Source: QHXW01 sp963768075 (GTDB taxonomy: Bacteria > Acidobacteriota > Terriglobia > Bryobacterales > Bryobacteraceae). From it: a DNA stretch of 64,000 nucleotides. Position numbers and translations under genes: made by a program. The DNA lies in contig CAVYHD010000002.1 in assembly GCA_963768075.1 (NCBI GenBank), forward strand, positions 455,656 to 519,655. Direction: 5' to 3'. Each line of letters begins with the position of its first letter. Position 1 is the first letter of the stretch. This document shows positions 8,787 through 17,765 of this stretch, piece after piece. Under the pieces are notes generated by a model, which saw only the letters and a list, made by a program, of their open reading frames with translations, did not search any database and was not told the origin of the DNA.

Positions 8787-11700
8787 TCAAAACAGAAACT
8801 TCAGCGCAAGTTGCCCGATTCGGCCGGGGTTGGCGCTGGTCACGTAACCGAAGGTTCCGCTCAGGATGTTGCCGCTCGGATTCTGAAATTGTGCGTGGTT
8901 AAACACGTTGAAAAACTCGAAGCGGAACTGCAATAGCTTCGACTCTGTGATGTGGGTTTCTTTCAACAGCGCCAGGTCCCAATTGTTGATTCCCGGGCCG
9001 GTAAAGAACCGTTTGTTGGCTGTGCCCAATTGCCCAAGAGCTTCCGGACTGAAATCGTTTGGATCAAAGTATGGCAGCCCGGAGCGCGGGTTCCGATTGA
9101 AGGTCAATGTACCGCCGTTGAAATTTGGCGTATCTACGCCATTTCCGTTAGGCCCGGTGTCCGGCGTGCCCAGCAGCGAATTGTCGTCGGGCTCCGTCAA
9201 GAAGACCGGAAGGCCCGAGGCGAATCGCGTGATTCCTGAAACCGTCCAACCGGTGGTCACCCGGTTCCGGCGAATTTTGTCAAAAGGCAGATCGTAATGG
9301 TAGCTCACCACGAGGTTCTGCGGCTCGTCGAACGAAGAAAGGGACCGGCTGAGGCGATAGTTGAGGACATTGATCTGATCGCCCCATCCGGAAGAGTCGT
9401 CAATCGATTTGCTCCAGGTGTAAGCCGCCAGGACCTCCAGCGGACCGGAGCGGTGCTTGAAGCTGACCTGCATCGAGTTGTAATTCGAGTTGCCGATAGT
9501 GATGAAATAACCGTCGCTACCGAAATTGTTGCCCAGTGGGTATCTTGTTCCGTTGACCACCTGGCCGTTCGCCCTTGTATAGACTGCATTTTCGCTAAAT
9601 GGCCCACACGTGGGGCTGCCGGGAGCCACCTGGCTGGGTTGGCTGAGGCCGAGACATAAGGCCGGATTGCCTGGATTCGCTTCCAGGTCGCTCAACAGCG
9701 CGTGGCCTTGTGTACCCACGTAGCTGACACTAAGCACGCTGTTATTGCCAATCTGCCGCTGGATCGAGAAGCTGTAATCTTCCGCATAGGGCACCCGGTT
9801 CTTGTACCAGAAACCCGGAGAACTAGAAATGGGTTCGAATCCAGCCCAGTTGATGGAATTGTCGGGATGACTGGCCGAGATATTGGGCGGCGGGAATGCT
9901 ACAGGAAACCTCTGGCCCTCGACGAATCCGGTCTCGCGGTCGATATAGGGCGTCGTGAACAGTGGCGGCGCGGGGCTGGCCCACCAATAGCCGAATGGGG
10001 CGTCCCCCACCTCGTTGAATCCAGTTGTGTCTTCAAACGCGGTATAGAACATCCCGAACGACGCACGGATGCTGGTTTTCCCGGGTCCACCGAATAGCTT
10101 GCCGCTGGGAGACCAGGCAAGACCGGCGCGCGGAGCGAAGTTGTTGTGCCGCACCGGCGCCAAAGTCTTCGGAATGCCAGGATCGCCCGGGAATACCCAG
10201 CCCGTAGGGGAGCCGGGGAACACTTGTGATTGCAGACCGGGAACGATGGTCTCGAGCTGCCCTTGCGCCTCATACCACGGCGATGTGACTTCATACCGCA
10301 GCCCGTAATTCACCGTCAGGCCCGGCTTGAAGCGCCAGCTGTCCTGCGCATACAAACCGTAATAGAAACCGCGGGTGTGCAGCGGCTCTTGAGCGCCCTG
10401 CGAGAAATTGTTGGGAGCGCCAATCAGAAAATCGGCGAAGTCGCTGCCCGTCTCCTGGCCGTCGAAACCGTAAGTACCGTTGTTGGCGCCGAAATCATGC
10501 TGCGTGATCTGATCGTAGTGCACGTCGGCGCCAAACTTCATGGTGTGCGTGCCCCGGACCTTCGAGAAGTTGTCCAGAACCTGATAGGTGTTGTTGGCCT
10601 GGGCCGAAAAGAATGGATCCACGCCTATGCTGTAGTTATTGAAACCAATGCCCGGTACTCCCTCGAATTGCGTATTGAGTGGAACGATGCCCAGCGTACC
10701 GACGCCGGTCACAAATCCCAGCGAGCTCAACGTGACGCCAAGGCCGCCGCTCGGTATGCCCGGCGACTGTACCATACGCGTATAGTGCAGCCGTATTTCG
10801 TTCACGGCCGTGGGGCCGAAGGTCTTCGTGTCCGCAACGTTAGCCATTTGGGCCCGCCCCGGGGTTTCATCCGCGAAGCCAGGAAGGTTGGCGGATTGGT
10901 AGGGATTGAGGAGGCTGAAGTCATCCATGAAGTAATAGCCGGCGATCAGGCCGAGACGGCTGTTGTAATCCACCCGAACGCTACCCTTGTCGTCCCGCAA
11001 AGTCTCGTTGTAAGCCGCGGTTGAGTAATAGGGCCCCGAATTGGGCTGGGGAATATATTTCAGCAGGTTTTGCGACGGCGTCGTGATCGCGGATTGTGGG
11101 ATGGTCGCGTTGGGGAAAACGCAAGTCGTGCTGAGCGTGCATCCGGGCGTATAGTAAGGCTCGCCTTGTGTGACGGTGTAGCCGAGCTTCTGCGACAGTT
11201 GATTCGCCCAGTTTCCGCCAGTCACGACGCCCGTTAGCTGGCTGGCAAGGTCGGAGAGATTCCCCGTTCGATCCGCCGCCGAGGGCACAAGGATATCGCC
11301 AGTACTCTGTCCTTGAATTTGCCGCGTACCTTGATAGTCGGCAAAGAAAAATAGCTTGTCCTTCTTGATCGGCCCGCCCACCGTTCCCCCGAATTGGTTT
11401 TGAATGAACTTCCCGCGCTCCGGATCGTAAAAGCCCCGGGCATCCAGGTCGGTATTCCGCAGAAAATCGAACACGTCTCCGTGAAACTGGTTCGTGCCGG
11501 ACTTGGTGATCGCGTTGATCTGTCCGCCGCTGTAGTTGCCGTATTCGGCATCGAAGTTATTCGTGATGATACGGAATTCGGCAATGGAATCCAGATTTGG
11601 GATGATCGCTGTTCCCATGAACGCGCCTTCTTCTACGTTTCCGCCATTCACCATGAATCCATTTGCCGATTCTCTTTGACCCGCGACCGAGAGGCTGCCA

Positions 11701-12263
11701 GGATTCAGGTTGCCCGAGGGGCTGAGGGCGCTGTATTGGTTTGAACTGACCGGTGTCACGCCCGGCTGAAGGGCCAGCAGATCCGTGTAACTACGGCCAT
11801 TGAGCGGCACAGTGGTCATCTTGGTGTCGCTGATGACCTCACCCATCTGCGTGTTGGTGGTTTCCACCTGCACGGCGGCCGCGTTCACCGTAACCTCCTG
11901 GCTGGCGGGACCAAGCGCCAACGGGATGTCTACCGTCAACGCGGTGTTGACGTCGAGGATCAGACCTGTTTGCTTGAAATCCCGGAAGCCGCTGGTCCGT
12001 ACTTCCAGTTCGTAATGGCCAACGGGAAGCGATGGATACGAATAGAAGCCGGCTGAGTCGGTCTTGGTCTCGGTCCTGATCCCGGTTTGCGTTTCGAGAA
12101 CGACAATTTGAGCGCCGGGTACGACTGCGCCCGTCGGATCTTTGACCGTACCCGAAATACGGGCGGTCACCGCGCCCCAAGCCAGTAGGGCAGCCAGGCA
12201 GACTAAAACCGCGATCAAGAGCACTCGAAGAACGGAACCATTCGCTTTAGCTGAAGGTGACAT
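8787..12263 (-). CDS. TonB-dependent receptor with carboxypeptidase-regulatory-like domain
   Basis: Intact outer-membrane transporter of 1158 residues, the large Acidobacteria-type receptor that takes up plant- or polymer-derived oligomers using TonB energy. The ATG at 12261-12263 is preceded by AAGGAGGG with 5-7 bases spacing. Order of parts: N-terminal membrane/signal segment (VLLIAVLVCLAALLAWG), regulatory-like beta-sandwich (ARISGTVKDPTGAVVPGAQI), plug (VPLNGRSYTDLLALQPGVTP, GFMVNGGNVEEGAF, DAEYGNYSGGQINAITKSG), long beta-barrel, and C-terminal strand ending ALKFLF with terminal Phe. Substrate not predictable; the glycoside-hydrolase-like gene 37 bases downstream suggests a saccharide. 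Confidence 0.93.
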   Translation of the reverse strand: MSPSAKANGSVLRVLLIAVLVCLAALLAWGAVTARISGTVKDPTGAVVPGAQIVVLETQTGIRTETKTDSAGFYSYPSLPVGHYELEVRTSGFRDFKQTGLILDVNTALTVDIPLALGPASQEVTVNAAAVQVETTNTQMGEVISDTKMTTVPLNGRSYTDLLALQPGVTPVSSNQYSALSPSGNLNPGSLSVAGQRESANGFMVNGGNVEEGAFMGTAIIPNLDSIAEFRIITNNFDAEYGNYSGGQINAITKSGTNQFHGDVFDFLRNTDLDARGFYDPERGKFIQNQFGGTVGGPIKKDKLFFFADYQGTRQIQGQSTGDILVPSAADRTGNLSDLASQLTGVVTGGNWANQLSQKLGYTVTQGEPYYTPGCTLSTTCVFPNATIPQSAITTPSQNLLKYIPQPNSGPYYSTAAYNETLRDDKGSVRVDYNSRLGLIAGYYFMDDFSLLNPYQSANLPGFADETPGRAQMANVADTKTFGPTAVNEIRLHYTRMVQSPGIPSGGLGVTLSSLGFVTGVGTLGIVPLNTQFEGVPGIGFNNYSIGVDPFFSAQANNTYQVLDNFSKVRGTHTMKFGADVHYDQITQHDFGANNGTYGFDGQETGSDFADFLIGAPNNFSQGAQEPLHTRGFYYGLYAQDSWRFKPGLTVNYGLRYEVTSPWYEAQGQLETIVPGLQSQVFPGSPTGWVFPGDPGIPKTLAPVRHNNFAPRAGLAWSPSGKLFGGPGKTSIRASFGMFYTAFEDTTGFNEVGDAPFGYWWASPAPPLFTTPYIDRETGFVEGQRFPVAFPPPNISASHPDNSINWAGFEPISSSPGFWYKNRVPYAEDYSFSIQRQIGNNSVLSVSYVGTQGHALLSDLEANPGNPALCLGLSQPSQVAPGSPTCGPFSENAVYTRANGQVVNGTRYPLGNNFGSDGYFITIGNSNYNSMQVSFKHRSGPLEVLAAYTWSKSIDDSSGWGDQINVLNYRLSRSLSSFDEPQNLVVSYHYDLPFDKIRRNRVTTGWTVSGITRFASGLPVFLTEPDDNSLLGTPDTGPNGNGVDTPNFNGGTLTFNRNPRSGLPYFDPNDFSPEALGQLGTANKRFFTGPGINNWDLALLKETHITESKLLQFRFEFFNVFNHAQFQNPSGNILSGTFGYVTSANPGRIGQLALKFLF

Positions 12264-12407
12264 ATCTCCCTCCTTTAGGTTTCTGGTGACGGAATCGCCG
12301 ATCATACAACCGAAACCTCTCCCTTTAAAGGCTTCAGGTTATAGAATTACTAAGCCGCCACATATTGTACTCAAAATGGCGCTTAAACCCATTGGCCGGT
12401 CCGGAGG

Positions 12408-13652
12408 TTACGCAGGGTGCGGCTCACCCAGGATGACGCGCACCGTATCGCGGGCGATAAGCAGTTCTTCATCGGTTGGAATGACGTAGGCGAGCAAGGT
12501 GGAGCCGTCGGCCGCAATCGGCCCCTCAACTCCGATCATTTTTTGGTTCTGGTCCGCGTCTAGGCGCAGGCCCGCCCATTCGAGACCTTGGCAGATTGCC
12601 GCGCGGATATCGGGCGCATTCTCTCCAATGCCCCCTGTAAAAACCACCGCATCCGCTCCCTCCATGCAGGCGAGGAACGCGCCGATGTATTTCCGCGCCC
12701 GGTAACAGAAGATATCGATCGCCAATCGGACCAGCCGGTCGTTGTTCAGTTTGAGCTCCTTCTGGAGCTCCCGCATATCGTTCGTCAACCCCGAGATGCC
12801 GAGCAAGCCGGACTGCGTGTTGAGAAGCATATCCACCTCGTGCACCGACAGCCCTTCCCTGGTGGCGATGAAACTCACGATGGCCGGATCGAGATCACCC
12901 GAACGTGTCCCCATCACCAGCCCTTCCAAAGGCGTCATCCCCATCGAAGTATCCACTGATCGTCCGCCCCGAATTGCCGTGGCGGAACAGCCGTTGCCCA
13001 GATGCAGCGACACGATATGCGTTTGCTCGCGCGTCAACTTCCGCAACTGTCGATAACGGTATGCGACATACCGATGAGACGTCCCGTGAAAGCCGTAGCG
13101 GCGGATGCGGTGGCGCTGGTATAGGTGATACGGCACAGCGTAAAGATGCGCGTACTCCGGGATGGAAGCATGGAACGCTGTGTCAAACACCGCCACTTGG
13201 GGCACTCGCTGGCCGAAAATCGCGCGAGCGGCCAGAATTCCCTTGATGTTGTCCGGATTGTGCAGGGGCGCAAGGTCGATGCAGTCCTCGATTCCCTGGA
13301 GCACTTTATCGGTGACGAGGGCCGATTCGGAAAATAACTCGCCACCGTGCACGACGCGATGACCGACAGCCTGAATGTCGCCCAGGCTTTGTAGCCCGGT
13401 GGTGCCCGACTGGTCCGACGATACACGGCGAAGCACGTAGTCGAGCGCAGCGGAAATGTCCCGCAGCGAAGCGGTAGATTTCTGGCGAGCGCCGTCACGG
13501 TGCTGGACTGTGATGATCGCCTCTCCGCCGATCCGTTCTACCTCCCCGCGGGTCAGACGTTCATCCCCATCCCGTTGCATGCGGTCCAGGTCGGTGGCGA
13601 TGACCTGAAACTTCAAACTGGAGCTTCCCGCGTTGAGTACGAGTACGTTCAC
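12408..13652 (-). CDS. ackA: Acetate kinase
   Basis: Protein of 414 residues that converts acetyl phosphate and ADP to acetate and ATP (or the reverse) in the cytoplasm. Landmarks: N-terminal MNVLVLNAGSSSLKF, HRVVHGG, the VFDTAFH segment with the catalytic Asp, GFHGTSHRYV, SLHLGNGCS, and the C-terminal VFTGGIGENAP and acidic PTDEELLIARDT. Full length for the family. There is a 10-20 residue insertion near DRDGDERLTRGEVE compared with the shortest members. No phosphotransacetylase gene is next to it; the gene stands alone between a TonB receptor and a TPR gene. Confidence 0.96.
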   Translation of the reverse strand: MNVLVLNAGSSSLKFQVIATDLDRMQRDGDERLTRGEVERIGGEAIITVQHRDGARQKSTASLRDISAALDYVLRRVSSDQSGTTGLQSLGDIQAVGHRVVHGGELFSESALVTDKVLQGIEDCIDLAPLHNPDNIKGILAARAIFGQRVPQVAVFDTAFHASIPEYAHLYAVPYHLYQRHRIRRYGFHGTSHRYVAYRYRQLRKLTREQTHIVSLHLGNGCSATAIRGGRSVDTSMGMTPLEGLVMGTRSGDLDPAIVSFIATREGLSVHEVDMLLNTQSGLLGISGLTNDMRELQKELKLNNDRLVRLAIDIFCYRARKYIGAFLACMEGADAVVFTGGIGENAPDIRAAICQGLEWAGLRLDADQNQKMIGVEGPIAADGSTLLAYVIPTDEELLIARDTVRVILGEPHPA

Positions 13653-13894
13653 AAGGTTTCTCTCCAGACGATGTTCTCACACGGGTCCCTTGGGAAAGCG
13701 GTGGATTACGCCATGAACTTCCACAAACATACACAGAGAACTATGGCAAAGAACGCGAGCAGAAGGAGTTCCGGATCATAGCGGATCAGGCACATAAGGA
13801 TGTGACGATCTATTGGGCAGGCTCCAAGCATGAAAATTCCGTTCTGGCGATTATGTTTGGCGCGGGCGGGCGGCTCAAGATGCGTTTTGGTTAG
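13653..13894 (+). other. Start-less open reading frame, possible gene remnant
   Basis: The 319-base gap between ackA and the TPR gene (13653-13971) contains an open frame ending with TAG at 13892-13894 but with no ATG, GTG or TTG start before its last third. The deduced peptide (for example KEFRIIADQAHKDVTIYWAG then GRLKMRFG) looks more protein-like than random and could be the tail of a decayed gene or one broken by a sequence error. I recognise no family. I see nothing else in the gap. Confidence 0.25.
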
Positions 13895-13971
13895 CCCGGG
13901 GCTGCTACCGGGACCTGATGTCTCCGCATAAGCATCAATATAAACAATTACTTACGGCGGTATTCGAGAGA

Positions 13972-15570
13972 CTACTGGAAGTATCCCTTGGCGAGTTCGG
14001 GCTTCAGGGCGAGCGCTTTTTGCCAGCTGACGGACGCTTCCTGGGTTTGGCCCAACCCTTCGAGTGCGATCCCGAGGTTAAGAAGGGCTTCGGCGAAATT
14101 GGGCGACGCGGTAAGAGCGTCGCGATAAAGCTGCACGGCCTGCTCCTGCTGTCCCGACTTCTGGCGCAGCAGGCCGGCATTGTAGAGGAACTCGGGAGAG
14201 CGCTCGCCGTTTTCGATCAGTTTGGCGTGCAAGTCCAGGGCCTCGTCCGTGCGGCCGCGCTCGAGGGCGAGGGCGGCTAGGGCACGCGATGCCTCAATGG
14301 ATTGGGGCTGCGCGTCCAGACAGCGTTGGAATGCATCATGGGCAGCGTCCAGGTCGCCCAACTTCCAGTAAGCGATGCCGGCATTGAGCAGGGCTTCGGG
14401 CCAGTCCTTACGTTTCCACAAGCACGCGTCGAAGGCCTCGGAAGCGCCGCGGAAATCTCCCCGCTCGAGTCGCAGGCATCCTAGGCGGAAGCGGGCGTCC
14501 TCGGAATCGGGCGAGCAATCCAGCATGCGGGTGTATAGTTTCTCCGCCTCGGCGGGGTTGCCGTCCTGCTCGAGGGCGAGCGCCAGGTTCCAGAGCGCCG
14601 TCGTCGATTCGGGATTGAGCTCGAGCGCGCGCTGGTAGGATTCCCGGGCCTTGGCGCGATCGCCACTTTCCTGGTAGGCGATGCCCAGGTTGAGCTGCAG
14701 TTCGGCATCGTTAGGACGCAGCCGCAGGGCTTCCCCGTAGGCTTTCGCCGCTTCGGGACGGCCAGCCTTTTCGAGCGCCACGCCGAGGTTAAACCATCCC
14801 TCGAAGGCCTCGGGCGCAACCTTAACCAGAGCGTCACAATGTGCGGCAGCTTTCTCGTAGTCCTGGACGGCAAACGCGGCGGCGGCGAGACCCTCGTGCG
14901 CCACCCTGGAATCGGGCCGGATCTTTAAAAGTTGCTCGGCACAGAGAGCGGCTGCCGCGTGATCTTTCAATTCCAGATGAACGGCAATGGCATTCGCCAG
15001 CGCCTCTTCCGAGCGAGGGTTCAGCTCCAGTACGCGACTGTAAAGCTCAGTAGAGTCGGAAAACTTCTTGAGCAACTGGAGCGCTACGGCTTTTCCGAAC
15101 AGAACGGGCTCGAGCCGGGCTGGTTCAAGATTGGGGATCAGGCGGAGGCAACGTTCGTACGCCTCGAGCGCCGGCCGGGCCGCGCCCATCTGCAAACGGC
15201 ACAGTCCCAGACCCAGGTGAGCCTCGTATCGGCTTGGTTCCGACACCAGGGCTTTTTCAAACATGGCGCCAGCTTCCTCCCACTTGCCAAGTGTCTGGAG
15301 CGTGGCGGCAAGGTTGAACCACCCGACGCCATTCTCCGGGTCCAGTTCCACAAACTTCCGGTACGCGGCGGCCGCCGGCTCGAATTGCTTGCGCTCGAAC
15401 CGAAGATATCCGGCAGCGGCGTAAACCTCAGCATTTCGCTCGCCGGCCTCCAGCGCCTTTTCGATCTGGGCCAGAGCCTCGTCTGCTTTGCCCTCCAGAT
15501 GGAGGGCCACGGCGCGCCCAAACATCTCTCCGGTTGCGGTAGCGGGTTTCGTAGTTCCTTTCGGCTTCAC
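13972..15570 (-). CDS. Tetratricopeptide-repeat protein
   Basis: Protein of 532 residues made almost wholly of TPR units, roughly 13-14 copies of about 34 residues, e.g. GVGWFNLAATLQTLGKWEEA, AELQLNLGIAYQESGDRAKA and AEALLNLGIALEGLGQTQEA. There is no signal peptide or membrane segment; the N-terminus is a short basic, Thr-rich stretch (MKPKGTTKPATATG). TPR arrays mediate protein-protein contacts, so this is a scaffold of unknown partner. It follows the zinc-ribbon membrane protein gene by 63 bases on the same strand and may be co-transcribed with it. Confidence 0.9.
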   Translation of the reverse strand: MKPKGTTKPATATGEMFGRAVALHLEGKADEALAQIEKALEAGERNAEVYAAAGYLRFERKQFEPAAAAYRKFVELDPENGVGWFNLAATLQTLGKWEEAGAMFEKALVSEPSRYEAHLGLGLCRLQMGAARPALEAYERCLRLIPNLEPARLEPVLFGKAVALQLLKKFSDSTELYSRVLELNPRSEEALANAIAVHLELKDHAAAALCAEQLLKIRPDSRVAHEGLAAAAFAVQDYEKAAAHCDALVKVAPEAFEGWFNLGVALEKAGRPEAAKAYGEALRLRPNDAELQLNLGIAYQESGDRAKARESYQRALELNPESTTALWNLALALEQDGNPAEAEKLYTRMLDCSPDSEDARFRLGCLRLERGDFRGASEAFDACLWKRKDWPEALLNAGIAYWKLGDLDAAHDAFQRCLDAQPQSIEASRALAALALERGRTDEALDLHAKLIENGERSPEFLYNAGLLRQKSGQQEQAVQLYRDALTASPNFAEALLNLGIALEGLGQTQEASVSWQKALALKPELAKGYFQ

Positions 15571-15633
15571 CGCAGATACGTCCTCATGGAGACTATCGGC
15601 GGTTGGCAGATGAAAAATGAGGGCCGGATAAGG

Positions 15634-17673
15634 TCAATTGTGTTTTCCGGAGACCAGATAGGCGCACAGACGCCCCAGTGAGTCGTCCTGGTAGGCCACG
15701 TTTACCCAGCGAATGTAGGCGGCTTCCCCTGGATCAGCGAAGAAACCGAAGCCGCCGCGCGCCAGCGAGGAATCGCTCCACGTGTCGATCTCCCGCTCAT
15801 CCAGGTAGGTTGTGAACTGGTCGCCACGAATCTCCTGGCGCACGCGAAACATCGTCTTGGCCGTCGTCGTGACCGGCAGCGGCAACTGCACGCGCAGTCG
15901 CTCGCGGCCTCCAATCACCGCGTAACGCACGATGGAGTAGGCCGTCCCGGTATCGCGTTTCGCTTCCACCAGCTTGCAGGCATAGTAATTTCGCGCGTCG
16001 GAAGCGCGAAACACCCACGACACGGCTCTCTTATCGATCTGTGCGAGAAATTCCAGGCGGTAATCGGTCAAGCGCACCGAACCGGCCAGAAGTGCGAGCC
16101 GTCCCGGACGCGCAAACCCGGTGACGTCGTAAGTCCAGCTATTGGCCCAACCTGCGGCTCCGGTCCACTGGCTCAGGCCTGAACGGAAATCGTCTTGAAG
16201 CTCGACTGCGGCGCGCTGCCGGAGCCGTAGGATGAGATCCTTTTGCGCGTTTTGCACCTCGCCGGACTTGCTGACACGGCCAACCGCGACCCATCCAGCC
16301 ACTGCCAACAGAACGACGACGCCAGCCTGGCAGCTCCAGCGAGGCACCGCGCGCCAAAAGGCGGCGAGTGTGCTGAACAGACGCGCGGATGGTTTCGGCT
16401 CTACTAGCCGGAGCGAGGTCCGCAGAGGCACCTGGAAACGCGGGCGCATGGGGCTAACCCGGGTTTGCGGCCCCAAACGCACCTGGTTTTTCCAGACCAA
16501 CGTCACGGCGGTGGGGCCTCGATGTACCAGGGCAGTGGTCGGCTCCGGCGCCTTCATGGCGACGTGCCGGGCGGAGCGCAGCGCCACCGGATCCAACTGG
16601 AAGCGGAACGAGCCGGTCGCCGGAGCCTGGTCTGCCGTCACCCAACTGCCCGCCAGCGCCGCGAGACTGGTTGTCCGCGGGGAACCAGCAGGCCGAAAAG
16701 CGATGGTCCTTGGAGGGCAGGCCACGAGCCCCTGAGGGTGTGGTGCAGTGGTGGCGCCTGATAGAAGCAGGATCTTAACTGAGTTATGCCAAACGCCACT
16801 GGACGCGGCCGTCGGCGCGGCCACACTAGCCCGAATCCGCGGGATGGCGCTGGCCACGTGCTGACAGACGACGAAGCCCGGAGTGGGTGGCACGATGGCG
16901 GCTTTGGGCTTGCTCAACACCTCGGCAGTCGGCTGCCACCGCGTTGCATTACGTTCCCGCGCGGACGCCGGTGCACTGGCAGCTGTGACCGGCGGGCGTA
17001 AAGGGCGCGCCAGCCGAAAAGCCAAGCTCAGCGGGGCGATATCCACGGGGATGAGCGCTGGCTCCGGCGCGAAAGGGAGCGTTGTGGGCGTACAGGCCGG
17101 CCGGAGGACCGCTCGCGCCCAATTGGGCCGGAACCGGACGTAGGGCGCGCGGGAGCGTTCGGGCGAGGCCGGTTTCGCGGACTCTATCCAGACAGGGCCC
17201 GCGACCGCGACCCGGAGGACGGGCGGCATGACCGCAAATTCGACCGGATTCATCAGCGCCGGCTTGGCATATCCCAGCGACACTCGCCCTTCAAAGGTCG
17301 TGCTGATGAAGCGGGATGCGCACGGCGAAGGCGCCGGGACGCACACCAGTTGCAGCAACCTGACGTGGATTGCGGCGCACACTGGCTTTGCATTCCGCCA
17401 CGGGGCGTGGTTCAGCCGTTGAGGGGTTATGGAAGCCGCGAGGAACCCGGCCGCGACCGGGGTGGGTTGCGGCTCAGCAGGGAGTGGTGCCCCGCCAACA
17501 GTTGCCCCGCTCTCATCCTTTAGTCTGCGCCGCGGACTGCTCTGTATGAGAAAATCAACCGCGTCCTCATTTTGCTTCTTCAGATGCGCCTTGCGGTGCG
17601 CAGCGGAGCAGAACTCTCCATCGTGAAATTTACGTAGTGCGTTGATCTTTTTCCCACAGTGAAGGCAATCCAC
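15634..17673 (-). CDS. Membrane protein with N-terminal zinc ribbon and C-terminal beta-sandwich-like domain
   Basis: Protein of 679 residues that I do not recognise as a named family. N-terminus: MDCLHCGKK...GEFCSAAHRKAH, a treble-clef-type CxxC...CxxxH metal site. Residues about 45-440 are a long low-complexity stretch rich in Pro, Ala, Arg and Val with repeated motifs such as FRPAGSPR and RTSLRLVEPKPS. One transmembrane segment (VVVLLAVAGWVAVG) near residue 455. The C-terminal ~200 residues (DDFRSGLSQWTGA..., YRLEFLAQIDKRAVSWVFRA, RGGFGFFADPGEAAYIRW) resemble a concanavalin-like/DUF1080-type sandwich, placed outside the membrane. The zinc ribbon would be cytoplasmic. Length, composition and architecture suggest a lineage-specific envelope protein. 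Gene is upstream of the TPR gene. Confidence 0.6.
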   Translation of the reverse strand: MDCLHCGKKINALRKFHDGEFCSAAHRKAHLKKQNEDAVDFLIQSSPRRRLKDESGATVGGAPLPAEPQPTPVAAGFLAASITPQRLNHAPWRNAKPVCAAIHVRLLQLVCVPAPSPCASRFISTTFEGRVSLGYAKPALMNPVEFAVMPPVLRVAVAGPVWIESAKPASPERSRAPYVRFRPNWARAVLRPACTPTTLPFAPEPALIPVDIAPLSLAFRLARPLRPPVTAASAPASARERNATRWQPTAEVLSKPKAAIVPPTPGFVVCQHVASAIPRIRASVAAPTAASSGVWHNSVKILLLSGATTAPHPQGLVACPPRTIAFRPAGSPRTTSLAALAGSWVTADQAPATGSFRFQLDPVALRSARHVAMKAPEPTTALVHRGPTAVTLVWKNQVRLGPQTRVSPMRPRFQVPLRTSLRLVEPKPSARLFSTLAAFWRAVPRWSCQAGVVVLLAVAGWVAVGRVSKSGEVQNAQKDLILRLRQRAAVELQDDFRSGLSQWTGAAGWANSWTYDVTGFARPGRLALLAGSVRLTDYRLEFLAQIDKRAVSWVFRASDARNYYACKLVEAKRDTGTAYSIVRYAVIGGRERLRVQLPLPVTTTAKTMFRVRQEIRGDQFTTYLDEREIDTWSDSSLARGGFGFFADPGEAAYIRWVNVAYQDDSLGRLCAYLVSGKHN

Positions 17674-17765
17674 TATCAGTTCGATCGAAATACTGGCGGC
17701 GGTACGCTAGACACCAAACACCTTAAGGCGATTGCGGAAAGACCTTACCCAAGCGGCCGAGAACC

